A stretch of DNA of 64,000 nt from CAJXZP01 sp963974475 (GTDB lineage Bacteria; Bacteroidota; Bacteroidia; Flavobacteriales_G; Salibacteraceae): the NCBI GenBank assembly GCA_963974475.1, contig CAXBCR010000015.1:13939-77938 (forward strand), read 5' to 3'. The notes under the pieces were generated by a model, which was given only the letters and a program-made list of their open reading frames with translations, searched no databases and had not been told where the DNA came from. The position numbers and the translations under genes were made by a program. This document shows, in pieces, positions 44,881 through 54,027 of this stretch; the first letter of the stretch is position 1, and every line of letters begins with the position of its first letter.

Positions 44881-45339
44881 ATGGGCACTTTTTCGATACA
44901 TGTAAATGGTAAAATTCATTCGGTAACTACCGATGACGATACTCCACTTTTGTGGGTGTTGCGTGATGAACTTCAATATGTTGGAACCAAATATGGTTGC
45001 GGTATTGGCCAATGTGGCGCCTGCACCGTGCATATAGATGGCAAAGCTACGCGAAGTTGCTCCACTCCTATTTCAGACATTAAGGATGCCAAAATCGTGA
45101 CGATTGAAGGTCTTTCAGAAAATGGAAACCATCCCGTACAAGAAGCGTGGAAACAAGTGGATGTGCCGCAATGTGGCTATTGCCAGGCGGGACAAATGAT
45201 GACCGCTGCGGCTTTTATTGAGGAAAATCCAAATCCCACTACCCCAGAAATTAGACAAGCCATGCACGGTAATATTTGCCGTTGTGGGACGTATAATAGT
45301 ATTGAAAAAGCAGTTGCTTTGGCAGCTAAGCAAGATTAA
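44881..45339 (+). CDS. iorA: Aerobic-type molybdenum hydroxylase, [2Fe-2S] subunit (IorA-like)
   Basis: Protein of 152 residues with both [2Fe-2S] clusters: Cys40, Cys45, Cys48 and Cys60 (plant-ferredoxin type), and Cys98, Cys101, Cys133 and Cys135 (second cluster, CGYC and CRC). It passes electrons from the molybdenum subunit encoded just downstream (23-nt gap). The name isoquinoline 1-oxidoreductase alpha is by family; the substrate in this organism is unknown. Confidence 0.92.
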   Translation: MGTFSIHVNGKIHSVTTDDDTPLLWVLRDELQYVGTKYGCGIGQCGACTVHIDGKATRSCSTPISDIKDAKIVTIEGLSENGNHPVQEAWKQVDVPQCGYCQAGQMMTAAAFIEENPNPTTPEIRQAMHGNICRCGTYNSIEKAVALAAKQD

Positions 45340-45361
45340 TTCACCTTTTTGATTAGCAGGT

Positions 45362-47512
45362 ATGACAACGCAAGAACAAAACAAATTTAGCCGTAGAGGG
45401 TTTATAAAAACCGCATCATTAGTGAGTGGCGGAATGATTATAGGATTTAATTTTTTCACTTCGTGCGATAGCGATATTCCTTTGGAGGTGATTGATTTAG
45501 CAAAATTAGATTACAATGAATTTAACGCATATATCCAAATCTCGAATGCCGGTAAGGTGACGATATTCTCTCCTAATCCAGAAATTGGACAAGGCGTGAA
45601 AACCTCCATGCCTATGCTGATAGCCGAAGAATTGGATGTGCCTTGGAGCGATGTCCGCGTGGTTCAGGGTAAATGGGATTCGGATAATTACAAAGACCAA
45701 TTTGCTGGAGGCAGCGAAGGCATTATGCGCGCTTGGGAACCTTTGCGTCAAACGGGTGCAACTGCAAAACAAATGCTTATCAATGCGGCTGCGGCTCGTT
45801 GGGGCGTTTCGCCAGATGAATGCCATGCCAAAGAAGGCGTTATTCACCACCCTAGTGGGAAGAAATTGGGTTATGGCGAAGTGGTTTTGGAAGCGGCACA
45901 ATTAGAAGTTCCTGAAGGACTTACACTCAAAGAACCGAAAGATTTCACCATTATTGGTACCGAAAAACACAATGTGGACAATGATAAAATCACCACAGGT
46001 CAGCCGCTTTATGGTTTAGATTACCGCGAAGAAGGCATGTATTTCGCACATGTAATGCGTCCACCCGCTTTCGGGCAAGTTATTGACACGATGGATGATT
46101 CAGCGGCTAGAAATATAGCTGGCGTGGTGGATGTGGTGCAATTTGATAATAAAATTGCCGTGATTGCAAGTAATAACTGGACGGCCATGAAGGGTAAAAA
46201 AGCCTTGAATGTGACTTGGAAAACGGGCTCTCCGCTAGAAAGTACAGATTTGCATAATGAGAAGATGGTTGAAATTCTGAATGCCAACGTGGATTCTAAA
46301 GAATTTACCAATATGCGTAAGGATGGCGATGTTGCGCTTGCTTTTACCGAAGCCGACCTTGTGGTTGAACGTATGTACGAAACGCCTTTCAAGCCCCATA
46401 ACTGCTTGGAACCAATGAATTTCTTTGCACATGTTACGGATGAAGAAGTCCGATTAGTTGGACCCGTTCAAACTCCAGAATGGACGGCAAATCGAGTGGC
46501 TAAATTGCTGGAGCGCGATATCAACGAAGTAAAACTGGAAATGACCCGTATGGGCGGTGGCTTTGGTCGCAGGCTTTATGGCGATTTTGCCTTGGAAGCG
46601 GCTGAGATTTCTAATCTGACCAAATTACCCGTAAGTGTCGTGTTTTCTAGAGAAGACGATATGACCGCAGGCACCTACCGACCTGCCATGAAGTATAAAA
46701 TGAAAGCCTCTATCAAGGACAATAAAATCACGGGATATCATGTGACCGAAGCCGGAATTACGGATAATATGTACGATTTGATTCCCAACTTCTTCCCTGC
46801 CGGTTCTATTCCGAATTACCAGGTGGATGTAGCTAATTACCAAAGTAATATAAGCGTGGGAGCTTGGAGAGCGCCTGTCACCAATTTTCATGCGGTAGCC
46901 GAGCAATCGTTTTTTGATGAATTGGCCACTACGCTGCGGAAAGACCCTGTAAAATTGAAGCTGGAACTATTAGATATAGCAGCCGAAAACCCAGAAGAAC
47001 AAAGGCTTTTCGACCCAGAACGGTTTAAGGGCGTGATTGATTTAGTGGTACAGAAATCTAATTGGGGTAATCCAACCGAAGGTCGTTTTCAAGGATTCGC
47101 TTCTTATTTCTGTCATAATACCCATGTAGCTGAAGTAGTTGAAATTGAAATGATTAACGAGAAACCGGTGGTCAAAAAAGTGTATTGCGCCATTGATTGT
47201 GGTATTGTGGTTAATCCATTAGGAGCTGTAAATCAAGTAAAAGGCGGAATTATTGACGGTATTGGAAACGCGCTATTTGGCGAATTGAAATTTACCGATG
47301 GCAAACCAGATGCTGATAATTTCCATGCCTATAGAATGATTAGAATGAACGAAACACCAGATATTGAGGTGCATTTTGTTCAAAATAATATCTCACCAAC
47401 TGGTTTAGGTGAACCTGCCTTACCACCTGTAGGCGCGGCAGTTAATAATGCTATTTTTGCTGCTACGGGTAGGAGATTAACAAAAATTCCTTTTCAGCAA
47501 TACTTTGCGTAA
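45362..47512 (+). CDS. iorB: Molybdopterin-binding subunit (IorB-like xanthine dehydrogenase family)
   Basis: Protein of 716 residues. The Tat signal FSRRGFIKTASLVSGG (twin Arg) directs export of the folded cofactor-bearing enzyme. Family motifs include GGSEGIMRAWEPLRQTGA, RMGGGFGRRLYGDF, AWRAPVTNFH and GLGEPALPPVGAAV with the catalytic Glu near the end. It hydroxylates aldehydes or N-heterocycles. Follows IorA by 23 nt, and is followed by XdhC after 9 nt, so one operon matures and runs the enzyme. Confidence 0.92.
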   Translation: MTTQEQNKFSRRGFIKTASLVSGGMIIGFNFFTSCDSDIPLEVIDLAKLDYNEFNAYIQISNAGKVTIFSPNPEIGQGVKTSMPMLIAEELDVPWSDVRVVQGKWDSDNYKDQFAGGSEGIMRAWEPLRQTGATAKQMLINAAAARWGVSPDECHAKEGVIHHPSGKKLGYGEVVLEAAQLEVPEGLTLKEPKDFTIIGTEKHNVDNDKITTGQPLYGLDYREEGMYFAHVMRPPAFGQVIDTMDDSAARNIAGVVDVVQFDNKIAVIASNNWTAMKGKKALNVTWKTGSPLESTDLHNEKMVEILNANVDSKEFTNMRKDGDVALAFTEADLVVERMYETPFKPHNCLEPMNFFAHVTDEEVRLVGPVQTPEWTANRVAKLLERDINEVKLEMTRMGGGFGRRLYGDFALEAAEISNLTKLPVSVVFSREDDMTAGTYRPAMKYKMKASIKDNKITGYHVTEAGITDNMYDLIPNFFPAGSIPNYQVDVANYQSNISVGAWRAPVTNFHAVAEQSFFDELATTLRKDPVKLKLELLDIAAENPEEQRLFDPERFKGVIDLVVQKSNWGNPTEGRFQGFASYFCHNTHVAEVVEIEMINEKPVVKKVYCAIDCGIVVNPLGAVNQVKGGIIDGIGNALFGELKFTDGKPDADNFHAYRMIRMNETPDIEVHFVQNNISPTGLGEPALPPVGAAVNNAIFAATGRRLTKIPFQQYFA

Positions 47513-47521
47513 ACGGGTAAT

Positions 47522-48559
47522 ATGACACACGAATTAAAGGCAATCTTTGAAGCCTATCGGGTAAATAAAGCCAACGGATTTTCATCTGCTTTGGTCACTG
47601 TGGTCGATTTAAATGGTTCATCCTACCGTAAACCGGGTGTGCGCATGCTTATAAACTCCAACAACCAAATGACGGGTGCAGTTAGTGGTGGTTGCGTAGA
47701 AAAGGAGATTTTGCGTCAGGCTATTCCGGTTTTTAAAACCGATGTGGCCGTTATTATGACCTACGATGGGCGATTTAGAATAGGTTGCGAAGGGTTATTA
47801 TACATTCTTATTGAACCTTTTAAACCTTCCGAACAGTTGCTAAATGCGTTTCAAAACGCAATAAATCAGCGAGATACCTTACGAACCGTTTCGCATTACA
47901 CCAAAGAAACGGGGTTGCATACCGATATTGGTACTAGTTTTCAGTTTGACGAAGAATGGCTTCCGGTGTATCCACATCAGGTAAATCAAAACCATCCAGA
48001 CTATCTAGCATTTCAACATGCACTCCCCCCCTGTTTCCGATTGTATATCATGGGCGGTGAACATGATGCACAGCAATTAGCCCAACAAGCGGCTTTTATG
48101 GGTTGGGAAGTAGAAATCATTCTTCCGGTGGCAGAAACTCAGCCGCTATCTCACTTTAAGGGCGCTACAGCGGTGCATGGAATTTCTCCCGAAGAGATGC
48201 AACAATTCTTATTTGATAGTCATACAGCCGTGGTTTTGATGTCGCATAATTTTGCAAAAGACCTCCATTACTTAATGCAATTTCATAAAATGTACGCGGC
48301 AAAAGAAACTTCATCGCCCATGTATATGGGTGTATTGGGTTCTAAACTGCGCATGGAGCAATTAATGAACGGATTGCTAGAAAGAATCCCAGATGTGGAT
48401 GAAGCGTTCTTAGCAACGCTACACGGACCAGCAGGATTAGCCATTGGCGCAATTACTCCGCAAGAAATTTCAGTTTCCATTATTTCGGAAATTGTATCCC
48501 TTTTACGCGACAAAGAACAAACGGAAGTCCCAATAAAATCAGTGGTTTCTCATGATTAA
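47522..48559 (+). CDS. xdhC: XdhC family molybdenum-cofactor sulfurylation/insertion chaperone
   Basis: Protein of 345 residues with an N-terminal XdhC/CoxI domain (VTVVDLNGSSYRKPGVRMLI, GAVSGGCVEKEIL) and a C-terminal Rossmann-like XdhC domain (YIMGGEHDAQQLA, MGVLGSKLRMEQL, HGPAGLAIGA). XdhC binds the molybdenum cofactor, protects it and helps insert it into the enzyme. The overlap of 8 nt with the next gene supports co-translation. Confidence 0.92.
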   Translation: MTHELKAIFEAYRVNKANGFSSALVTVVDLNGSSYRKPGVRMLINSNNQMTGAVSGGCVEKEILRQAIPVFKTDVAVIMTYDGRFRIGCEGLLYILIEPFKPSEQLLNAFQNAINQRDTLRTVSHYTKETGLHTDIGTSFQFDEEWLPVYPHQVNQNHPDYLAFQHALPPCFRLYIMGGEHDAQQLAQQAAFMGWEVEIILPVAETQPLSHFKGATAVHGISPEEMQQFLFDSHTAVVLMSHNFAKDLHYLMQFHKMYAAKETSSPMYMGVLGSKLRMEQLMNGLLERIPDVDEAFLATLHGPAGLAIGAITPQEISVSIISEIVSLLRDKEQTEVPIKSVVSHD

Positions 48560-49169
48560 ACCAATTCCGCCCATAGTCATATTAGCTGCAGGAAATTCAA
48601 GTAGATTGGGTCAGCCCAAGCAATTCTTAAAATGGGGGAACACCACTTTATTGGAACACACGGTAAACCAAGCATTACATAGTGAATCGACTGATATTTG
48701 GGTGGTTACCGGAGCATATCATTCTGAAATGACAGATTTACTAGCCGATTATCCGGTTCAAATTTTACATAATAGCGATTGGAAAAACGGCTTAGGGTCC
48801 AGTATTGCAACAGCAACCAAAGAATTGGCCTTGCTACATTCAAGCATTTTGTTTCTTTTAGCCGACCAGCCGGAGGTTACCACCGCATATATTAACCGTA
48901 TGATTACCGAATTCCGTACGGGAGAAAATAACATTGTAGCTACGCAATATCCTAATTCTATTGGGATTCCTGTGGTATTTGATAAAACCTATTTCTCTGA
49001 ATTAGCAATAAATAGCGGAAATGGAGCGAAGCAAGTTTTACTTAGCCACGCAAAGCAAGTTTCTGTAATTGAACCGGCTCAAGCTTTTCAAGACATTGAT
49101 ACAAAGGAAGATTACGAAAAGTTATATTTGGAGTATTGGGGTGAATCTGCTCCGCTATTCAAGCGCTAA
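48552..49169 (+). CDS. MobA-like nucleotidyltransferase for molybdenum cofactor
   Basis: Protein of 205 residues with the NTP-transferase signature LAAGNSSRLGQPKQFLKWG. It matches MocA/MobA-type enzymes that add a cytidine or guanosine nucleotide to the molybdenum cofactor. Located last in the IorAB-XdhC operon, MocA-type (CTP, for xanthine-dehydrogenase enzymes) is more likely. Its stop overlaps the convergent YchJ stop by 4 nt. Confidence 0.88.
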   Translation: MIKPIPPIVILAAGNSSRLGQPKQFLKWGNTTLLEHTVNQALHSESTDIWVVTGAYHSEMTDLLADYPVQILHNSDWKNGLGSSIATATKELALLHSSILFLLADQPEVTTAYINRMITEFRTGENNIVATQYPNSIGIPVVFDKTYFSELAINSGNGAKQVLLSHAKQVSVIEPAQAFQDIDTKEDYEKLYLEYWGESAPLFKR

Positions 49170-49561
49170 ACAACACCCACATACACCCATTTACCATTTT
49201 CAATCGCAAATTTAGAGTTCTCATGAATCACATCCATTTTACCATGGTCTACAAAAAAAGCTTTAAACTCTACTGTACCACTGGCATCTCCTTCCATTCC
49301 AGCGGTAGTATTTAACACGTCTAAGTGCAACCAAGTAACGGACTTTGCCCAATTTTCAATCAGTTTTTTATCTTTTTCAACGCGTGTATTTACCGAATGA
49401 GATTCATTTAAATAATCTCCTAAACCCTTGGTGAATGCGGTGTATCGCGAACGCATTAAATCTTCCGAAGTAATTGCTTTCACCGAACCTTGATGAATTA
49501 GGTAACAACAATCCATATAGGATTTCTTTCGGCCACACGGGCAATCATTTAGCCGGGTCAT
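49166..49561 (-). CDS. ychJ: YchJ family SEC-C motif protein
   Basis: Protein of 131 residues. It starts with a SEC-C-type zinc motif, CPCGRKKSYMDCC, and continues with the YchJ pattern RYTAF, SVTWLHLDVLN and GTVEFKAFFV. The family is widespread and of unknown function, probably a small NTF2-like fold. It overlaps the patatin gene by 17 nt, in the same direction. Confidence 0.88.
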   Translation of the reverse strand: MTRLNDCPCGRKKSYMDCCYLIHQGSVKAITSEDLMRSRYTAFTKGLGDYLNESHSVNTRVEKDKKLIENWAKSVTWLHLDVLNTTAGMEGDASGTVEFKAFFVDHGKMDVIHENSKFAIENGKWVYVGVV

Positions 49562-50339
49562 TATTATTTTTCATTAGGGTAATTAGTTCTTTTTCATGTT
49601 TTTGAATGTAATTAAATCCTAATCCAAACATCTCTTGCATCTTATCTGTACTAAAATCAAAGGTGCCGTAATGGGTTAATTCACTTGGGCACATGGCAAT
49701 ATCGCACAAATCTAGTTTTTCAAATTCCCATTCCGCACCTTGAATATCTACCGTTCGTGCCAATACATCTTTGGTGGATTTCAAATCGTCCATCGTATAT
49801 TGTTTTATAGGACTTAAATGCATTCCAATCAGAAAATCGACTTGAGGACGCAATACATCCGCTGGAAAATGATTTAAAAGTCCCCCATCCGAATACAAAA
49901 CGCCATCAATTTCCATTGGGCTAAAAACACCCGGAAATGAAGCCGAAGCCAGTACACAACGCACCAATGGTCCTTTTGAAAAATAGGCTGATTTACCGGT
50001 AAACATGTTGCTAGCTGCTGTAATTAAAGGAATTTTAAGTTCTTCAAAGGTTTCTACTTTCACATGTTTCGCAATGGTGTCCGCAAGTCCCGCGGTATTT
50101 ATTAACCCTTTGTTTCCAGACCATAACTTACGTGAATACGGTCGCTCGGTCATAAAGAAATCTAAAATCTCTTTTCCCGTTTTTCCTGCAGCATACAAGG
50201 AGCCCACAATTGCGCCCGTACTAGTTCCTGCTATACTATCGGGTTTGAAACCTATTTCATCAAAATAGTGAATCATGCCGGCATGAACCGCGCCTTTCAC
50301 CCCTCCTCCAGAGAGTACTAAACCTATCTTTTTCTTCAT
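49545..50339 (-). CDS. Patatin-like phospholipase, intact
   Basis: Protein of 264 residues. GGGVKG is at 11-16, the nucleophile motif GTSTGA with Ser about 40, and the Asp of the dyad in SDGGLLNHFP. All active-site parts are present, unlike the frameshifted patatin at 39784. Likely a cytoplasmic lipid acyl hydrolase. It overlaps the next gene upstream by 4 nt (ATGA), forming an operon with the phosphotransferase and YchJ. Confidence 0.9.
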   Translation of the reverse strand: MKKKIGLVLSGGGVKGAVHAGMIHYFDEIGFKPDSIAGTSTGAIVGSLYAAGKTGKEILDFFMTERPYSRKLWSGNKGLINTAGLADTIAKHVKVETFEELKIPLITAASNMFTGKSAYFSKGPLVRCVLASASFPGVFSPMEIDGVLYSDGGLLNHFPADVLRPQVDFLIGMHLSPIKQYTMDDLKSTKDVLARTVDIQGAEWEFEKLDLCDIAMCPSELTHYGTFDFSTDKMQEMFGLGFNYIQKHEKELITLMKNNNDPAK

Positions 50340-51310
50340 TTGGTGTAATCTAATTCATTCAACACAACCTCCATCATCCGCTGCGTGTAGCTATTCAATT
50401 TAGTATGTGTTGGCATCCAACCCATTAAAAATCGAGAAAAATCTGTCCAAGCGTAGGCATATAAATATCGCCATTCCTTCTCCAAAGCTTCAAAACTTTC
50501 TAGAGTCAAACCACTCGCTTTTTGAAGGCACTCAAAATAGTAAAAAAGCAGTTCATCTTCAAACTTTAGGCATTCTTTTTCGGTAATAGCGCTGCCCAAA
50601 AAATACGCTACGTCCTTCATGCCACAGCCTTTGCCTACATATTGAAAATCAACAGCAGCCACATATGATGCATCGGTGGAAAAACAAAAATTGGCCAATT
50701 TAGCATCGCCATGCACCATGGTTTGATACTGCGCATTTTTCAATTTATTCGAAATAATCGCTGCATTATCCTTCAAACTTCCCGAATCCATTTCGTTCCA
50801 TTCATCTTGACGCGTAGCTAAATACCAGTAGGTTCCCTCCTGCCATAGCCCATCAATGCACGGATTTAAGTGTAACCCATGAAAATTAGCCAACCATTTT
50901 AAAACTACTTTTGTTTGCGTGATAGTAAGAGTCGATTTCCGGACAGGAAACCCAGCGGCATCTAAGTCCTCTAAAACCAAAATATGTTGGTTATCAAACG
51001 ATTTTGAACCGATACACTTGGGTGTTCTGCAATACGTATCCGTCTTATTATAAGTGGTATACCAGTTAGTTTCTACTTCGTAGGAGGTAACTTTTCGTTG
51101 ATGGGAATTTGGCGTATTCCAACCACGCGGGTGGCTATTAGGTTGCGAGTAATCCATAAATTTCACGATTACCGGTGGAATCTTCCCGTTATCTAAATGG
51201 AGTCGACCAATATATCCGTAATCGCTCCACAGGGTTTGAATGACCCTGATTTCATCAATAGATTGTGCTCCAGTTACCGATTTTATTTCGGATAAGATTA
51301 AGGGGTTCAT
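50336..51310 (-). CDS. Ecdysteroid-kinase-like/aminoglycoside phosphotransferase-fold protein
   Basis: Protein of 324 residues. The APH-like kinase core is visible: VLEDLDAAGFP, the catalytic loop MVHGDAKLANFCF and the metal Asp AAVDFQYVGKGCGMKDVAYF. It resembles DUF1679 and ecdysteroid-kinase-like proteins. Substrate unknown; antibiotic resistance is not implied. First gene of the operon with patatin and YchJ. Confidence 0.8.
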   Translation of the reverse strand: MNPLILSEIKSVTGAQSIDEIRVIQTLWSDYGYIGRLHLDNGKIPPVIVKFMDYSQPNSHPRGWNTPNSHQRKVTSYEVETNWYTTYNKTDTYCRTPKCIGSKSFDNQHILVLEDLDAAGFPVRKSTLTITQTKVVLKWLANFHGLHLNPCIDGLWQEGTYWYLATRQDEWNEMDSGSLKDNAAIISNKLKNAQYQTMVHGDAKLANFCFSTDASYVAAVDFQYVGKGCGMKDVAYFLGSAITEKECLKFEDELLFYYFECLQKASGLTLESFEALEKEWRYLYAYAWTDFSRFLMGWMPTHTKLNSYTQRMMEVVLNELDYTK

Positions 51311-51325
51311 TTATTAACCGGCTTA

Positions 51326-51565
51326 TTATAGGGTGATTAACTCGCCTCTATGCGGTTTCAACGTATCACGAACAATTGGCATTTGAGCTTCGGTAACCAT
51401 CATATACGCAATAGTGTACATAGGTGAAATTTTGTGGATTCCCGTTTCGTTTAATTCTAAGCCTTCTTTCTTGATAAACTCTTCTAAATGAATTCGATGG
51501 TGCTCCGCAATGGGTAAAGATTCATTTCCTCTAAAATCCCAAATAAGTTTGATTTGTTTCTTCAT
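51326..51565 (-). CDS. Small conserved hypothetical protein
   Basis: Protein of 79 residues from the second Met (51563-51565); a Met 5 residues upstream (51580) is the alternative. It begins IKLIWDFRG and contains the HHRIHLEEF stretch. No signal or membrane segment. No family recognised, though the compact alpha/beta pattern suggests a globular domain. It lies just upstream of the phosphotransferase gene in the same direction. Confidence 0.6.
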   Translation of the reverse strand: MKKQIKLIWDFRGNESLPIAEHHRIHLEEFIKKEGLELNETGIHKISPMYTIAYMMVTEAQMPIVRDTLKPHRGELITL

Positions 51566-51633
51566 TCGTACGTTTTTCACTTCTAAATGCTAGAAGATTC
51601 ATGCGGGCAAATTTAACTTGTTAAATGGAAATG

Positions 51634-54027
51634 CTACTCAAATTTCAAATACTTAATTAAATCCACTTTGGTGGCGTTAAATGCCTTCAAACCTACTACC
51701 AACAACACCAATACTATCAATACAACAGGCGTAAGGAAATATGGCCACCAGGGCATTTCTACTCGGTACACAAAGTTGTCAAGCCAATCTTGCATCACGT
51801 AAAACGCTAACGGAATTAAGAAAACCGAGGATAGTAACACCACTTTTATGAACGACTTAACTAACTGTGATACAATCTCGTATTCCGAAGCACCTAAAGT
51901 CTTACGGATGGCTACTTCTTTTAATCGCTGCTGGATACTTAGCGTAGCCAAAGCGAATAAACCGAGTAGCGAAACCCAAATCACAATCAGGGTTAGCACC
52001 GTAAAAAGGGCTTGTTGATTCTCAAATCGTTGATAGGTACGCGCAAATTGTTTGTCCAAGAATCGGTACTCAAAAGGATAGCCTTGTTCGATGTTTTGTT
52101 TCCAAAATTGCGCTATCTCTGCCATGGTTTCTGGGGTGTTTTCTCCCGAAAGTTTGAATTGCATGTTACTAAAATTCTGACTCATCCACGGAAACGTTTT
52201 CCAGTGAAACAGGAACATAGGCCCAATTTCGGAATCCAATCCGTCTATAAAATAATCTTTCACTACCCCAACGATAGTCACATTTTCACGGTATCCTAGA
52301 TTTATTTGTATGCCAATTGGATTTTCGGAAATACCCAAATTCTTCGCCATAGTTTCGTTAATCAAAATATTATCTAGTGTATCGGAGGCGAAATTGGACG
52401 AAAGCCCTCTCCCCTTTACCATCTCAATACCCATCATATCCAAGTAGTTATAGTCAATAGCGTTGCTCAATGCATTGATGTGGGCATCTTTATAATCGGC
52501 ATTGGTGCTGCTTTGACTAAAACCTCCAGGCACGTAGGTATTACTCGAAATATTTCTGATATTTGGATGTTTAATCAGCTCTTTTTTAGCGAGTTCGTAT
52601 TTGCTAAACGCATCGGTACGGTCGTTTAAATAAATGATAACCACTTGCTCTCCACTAAATCCTAACTCTTGATTTACCATAAATGTGACTTGCGTGTACA
52701 TTATCATGGCGCCAATCAAAAAGAATCCTGAAATCACAAATTGGAAACCAAGCATTAATTGCCGTACAAACTGTCCCTTTTTACTCCGAGAAAAATTCCC
52801 TTTCAATACATCTACCGCCTTATAATTAGCGACATACAATGCCGGAATTAATCCCGTGATAGCGGCAATGAAAAGCGTTAACCCAATGATTTGAAACAAG
52901 AATATCCAACTTGAAAAGACTAAATCCACACCCATGAATTGATTGAAATAGGGCAAAATGAGCTCCACTCCTATTAATGCTAAAACTAACGCTATCAATG
53001 CTTCTAGCATTACTTCCAGTAAAAAAGAAAACGCAATTTGTGACTTATTTAAACCCAAGGTTTTCTTGACGCCTATTTCTTTAGCTCTTTGAAAAGCAGA
53101 TGCGATGGTGAGATTAATAAAATTTACCGCTGAAATGAGAATTAGTAAGAAAGAAAGCGAAAGCATAACCAGCAGCATTCGCAGGTCACCACTACCTTCG
53201 GGACTATCGTCTCCTCTACCTTCGAGCCGTATTTTGGACAGTACATCTAAGTCGGTTATTGAGCCATATTTCTGATTATACGCTTCCAAACTCAACCCTT
53301 CCTCTTTGGCAGATGGGATGGCGCTGTACCTTTCAACGACATCGTTCATTTTATCAATAACCACCTGTTTTGACGCTCCTTTGGTCAATTTCACTAGCAG
53401 ATTGCTGTAATAACTGCCCCACTGCTCTTTGTGTTCTTGACTGTCAACCATCACAATATGAGGCGCGTAAAACGATTTTTGATTAAGTTCATATACCGCC
53501 ACAATCATAAAATCTTTACCGTCATAAGAAACCGTTTTTCCAATAGCCGATTGGTCATTGAATAACAACGTAGCCTGACTTTGAGAAATAGCGATATTGA
53601 ATTTACTTTTCTTTAAATCGGCTGTATTTCCAGCTAAAACGGGGAATGGAAAAAAGGAGAAAAAATTGTCTGTCCCAATCAGTATATCCTCGGTATAATA
53701 GGATTTCCCATGAATGGTCACCAGTCCAGATTCATACCATGAATTACTTAAATAATATTCTTCAATCTCAGGAATATCTGCTTGATATTTCACCCCTTCA
53801 ATAGTCGTGCTTGTGGACCAAATATCGCCTTCAGGCATGTGGTGAATAACTTGATAAACCTCGTTTTTATTAGGGTTCCAAGCGTTGTGACTCCATTCAT
53901 CGGTAATATTCAGCAGCACAATAATGAGCCCCATCAAACCTAAAGCCAGTCCCGAAATGTTGACCATTACATTCAACCAGTTTTTCTGGCTATTTCTAAA
54001 AAATATTTTGAACCAAAATCTTACCAT
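51634..54027 (-). CDS. ABC transporter permease, MacB/FtsX type
   Basis: Protein of 797 residues: an N-terminal helix, a large MacB-type periplasmic domain, then three membrane helices with the FtsX motif (NLTIASAFQRAKEIGVKKTLG), a second large periplasmic domain and a C-terminal repeat (STLSIQQRLKEVAIRKTLGAS). The two-halved permease arrangement is normal for this family. The stop/start overlap with the paralogue at 54027 marks an operon. It exports lipoproteins, peptides or small molecules; the cargo is unknown. Confidence 0.9.
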   Translation of the reverse strand: MVRFWFKIFFRNSQKNWLNVMVNISGLALGLMGLIIVLLNITDEWSHNAWNPNKNEVYQVIHHMPEGDIWSTSTTIEGVKYQADIPEIEEYYLSNSWYESGLVTIHGKSYYTEDILIGTDNFFSFFPFPVLAGNTADLKKSKFNIAISQSQATLLFNDQSAIGKTVSYDGKDFMIVAVYELNQKSFYAPHIVMVDSQEHKEQWGSYYSNLLVKLTKGASKQVVIDKMNDVVERYSAIPSAKEEGLSLEAYNQKYGSITDLDVLSKIRLEGRGDDSPEGSGDLRMLLVMLSLSFLLILISAVNFINLTIASAFQRAKEIGVKKTLGLNKSQIAFSFLLEVMLEALIALVLALIGVELILPYFNQFMGVDLVFSSWIFLFQIIGLTLFIAAITGLIPALYVANYKAVDVLKGNFSRSKKGQFVRQLMLGFQFVISGFFLIGAMIMYTQVTFMVNQELGFSGEQVVIIYLNDRTDAFSKYELAKKELIKHPNIRNISSNTYVPGGFSQSSTNADYKDAHINALSNAIDYNYLDMMGIEMVKGRGLSSNFASDTLDNILINETMAKNLGISENPIGIQINLGYRENVTIVGVVKDYFIDGLDSEIGPMFLFHWKTFPWMSQNFSNMQFKLSGENTPETMAEIAQFWKQNIEQGYPFEYRFLDKQFARTYQRFENQQALFTVLTLIVIWVSLLGLFALATLSIQQRLKEVAIRKTLGASEYEIVSQLVKSFIKVVLLSSVFLIPLAFYVMQDWLDNFVYRVEMPWWPYFLTPVVLIVLVLLVVGLKAFNATKVDLIKYLKFE

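Noticed and set aside
45506..46432. Several minus-strand frames inside iorB
   Set aside because: They are reading-frame shadows of a well-supported gene.
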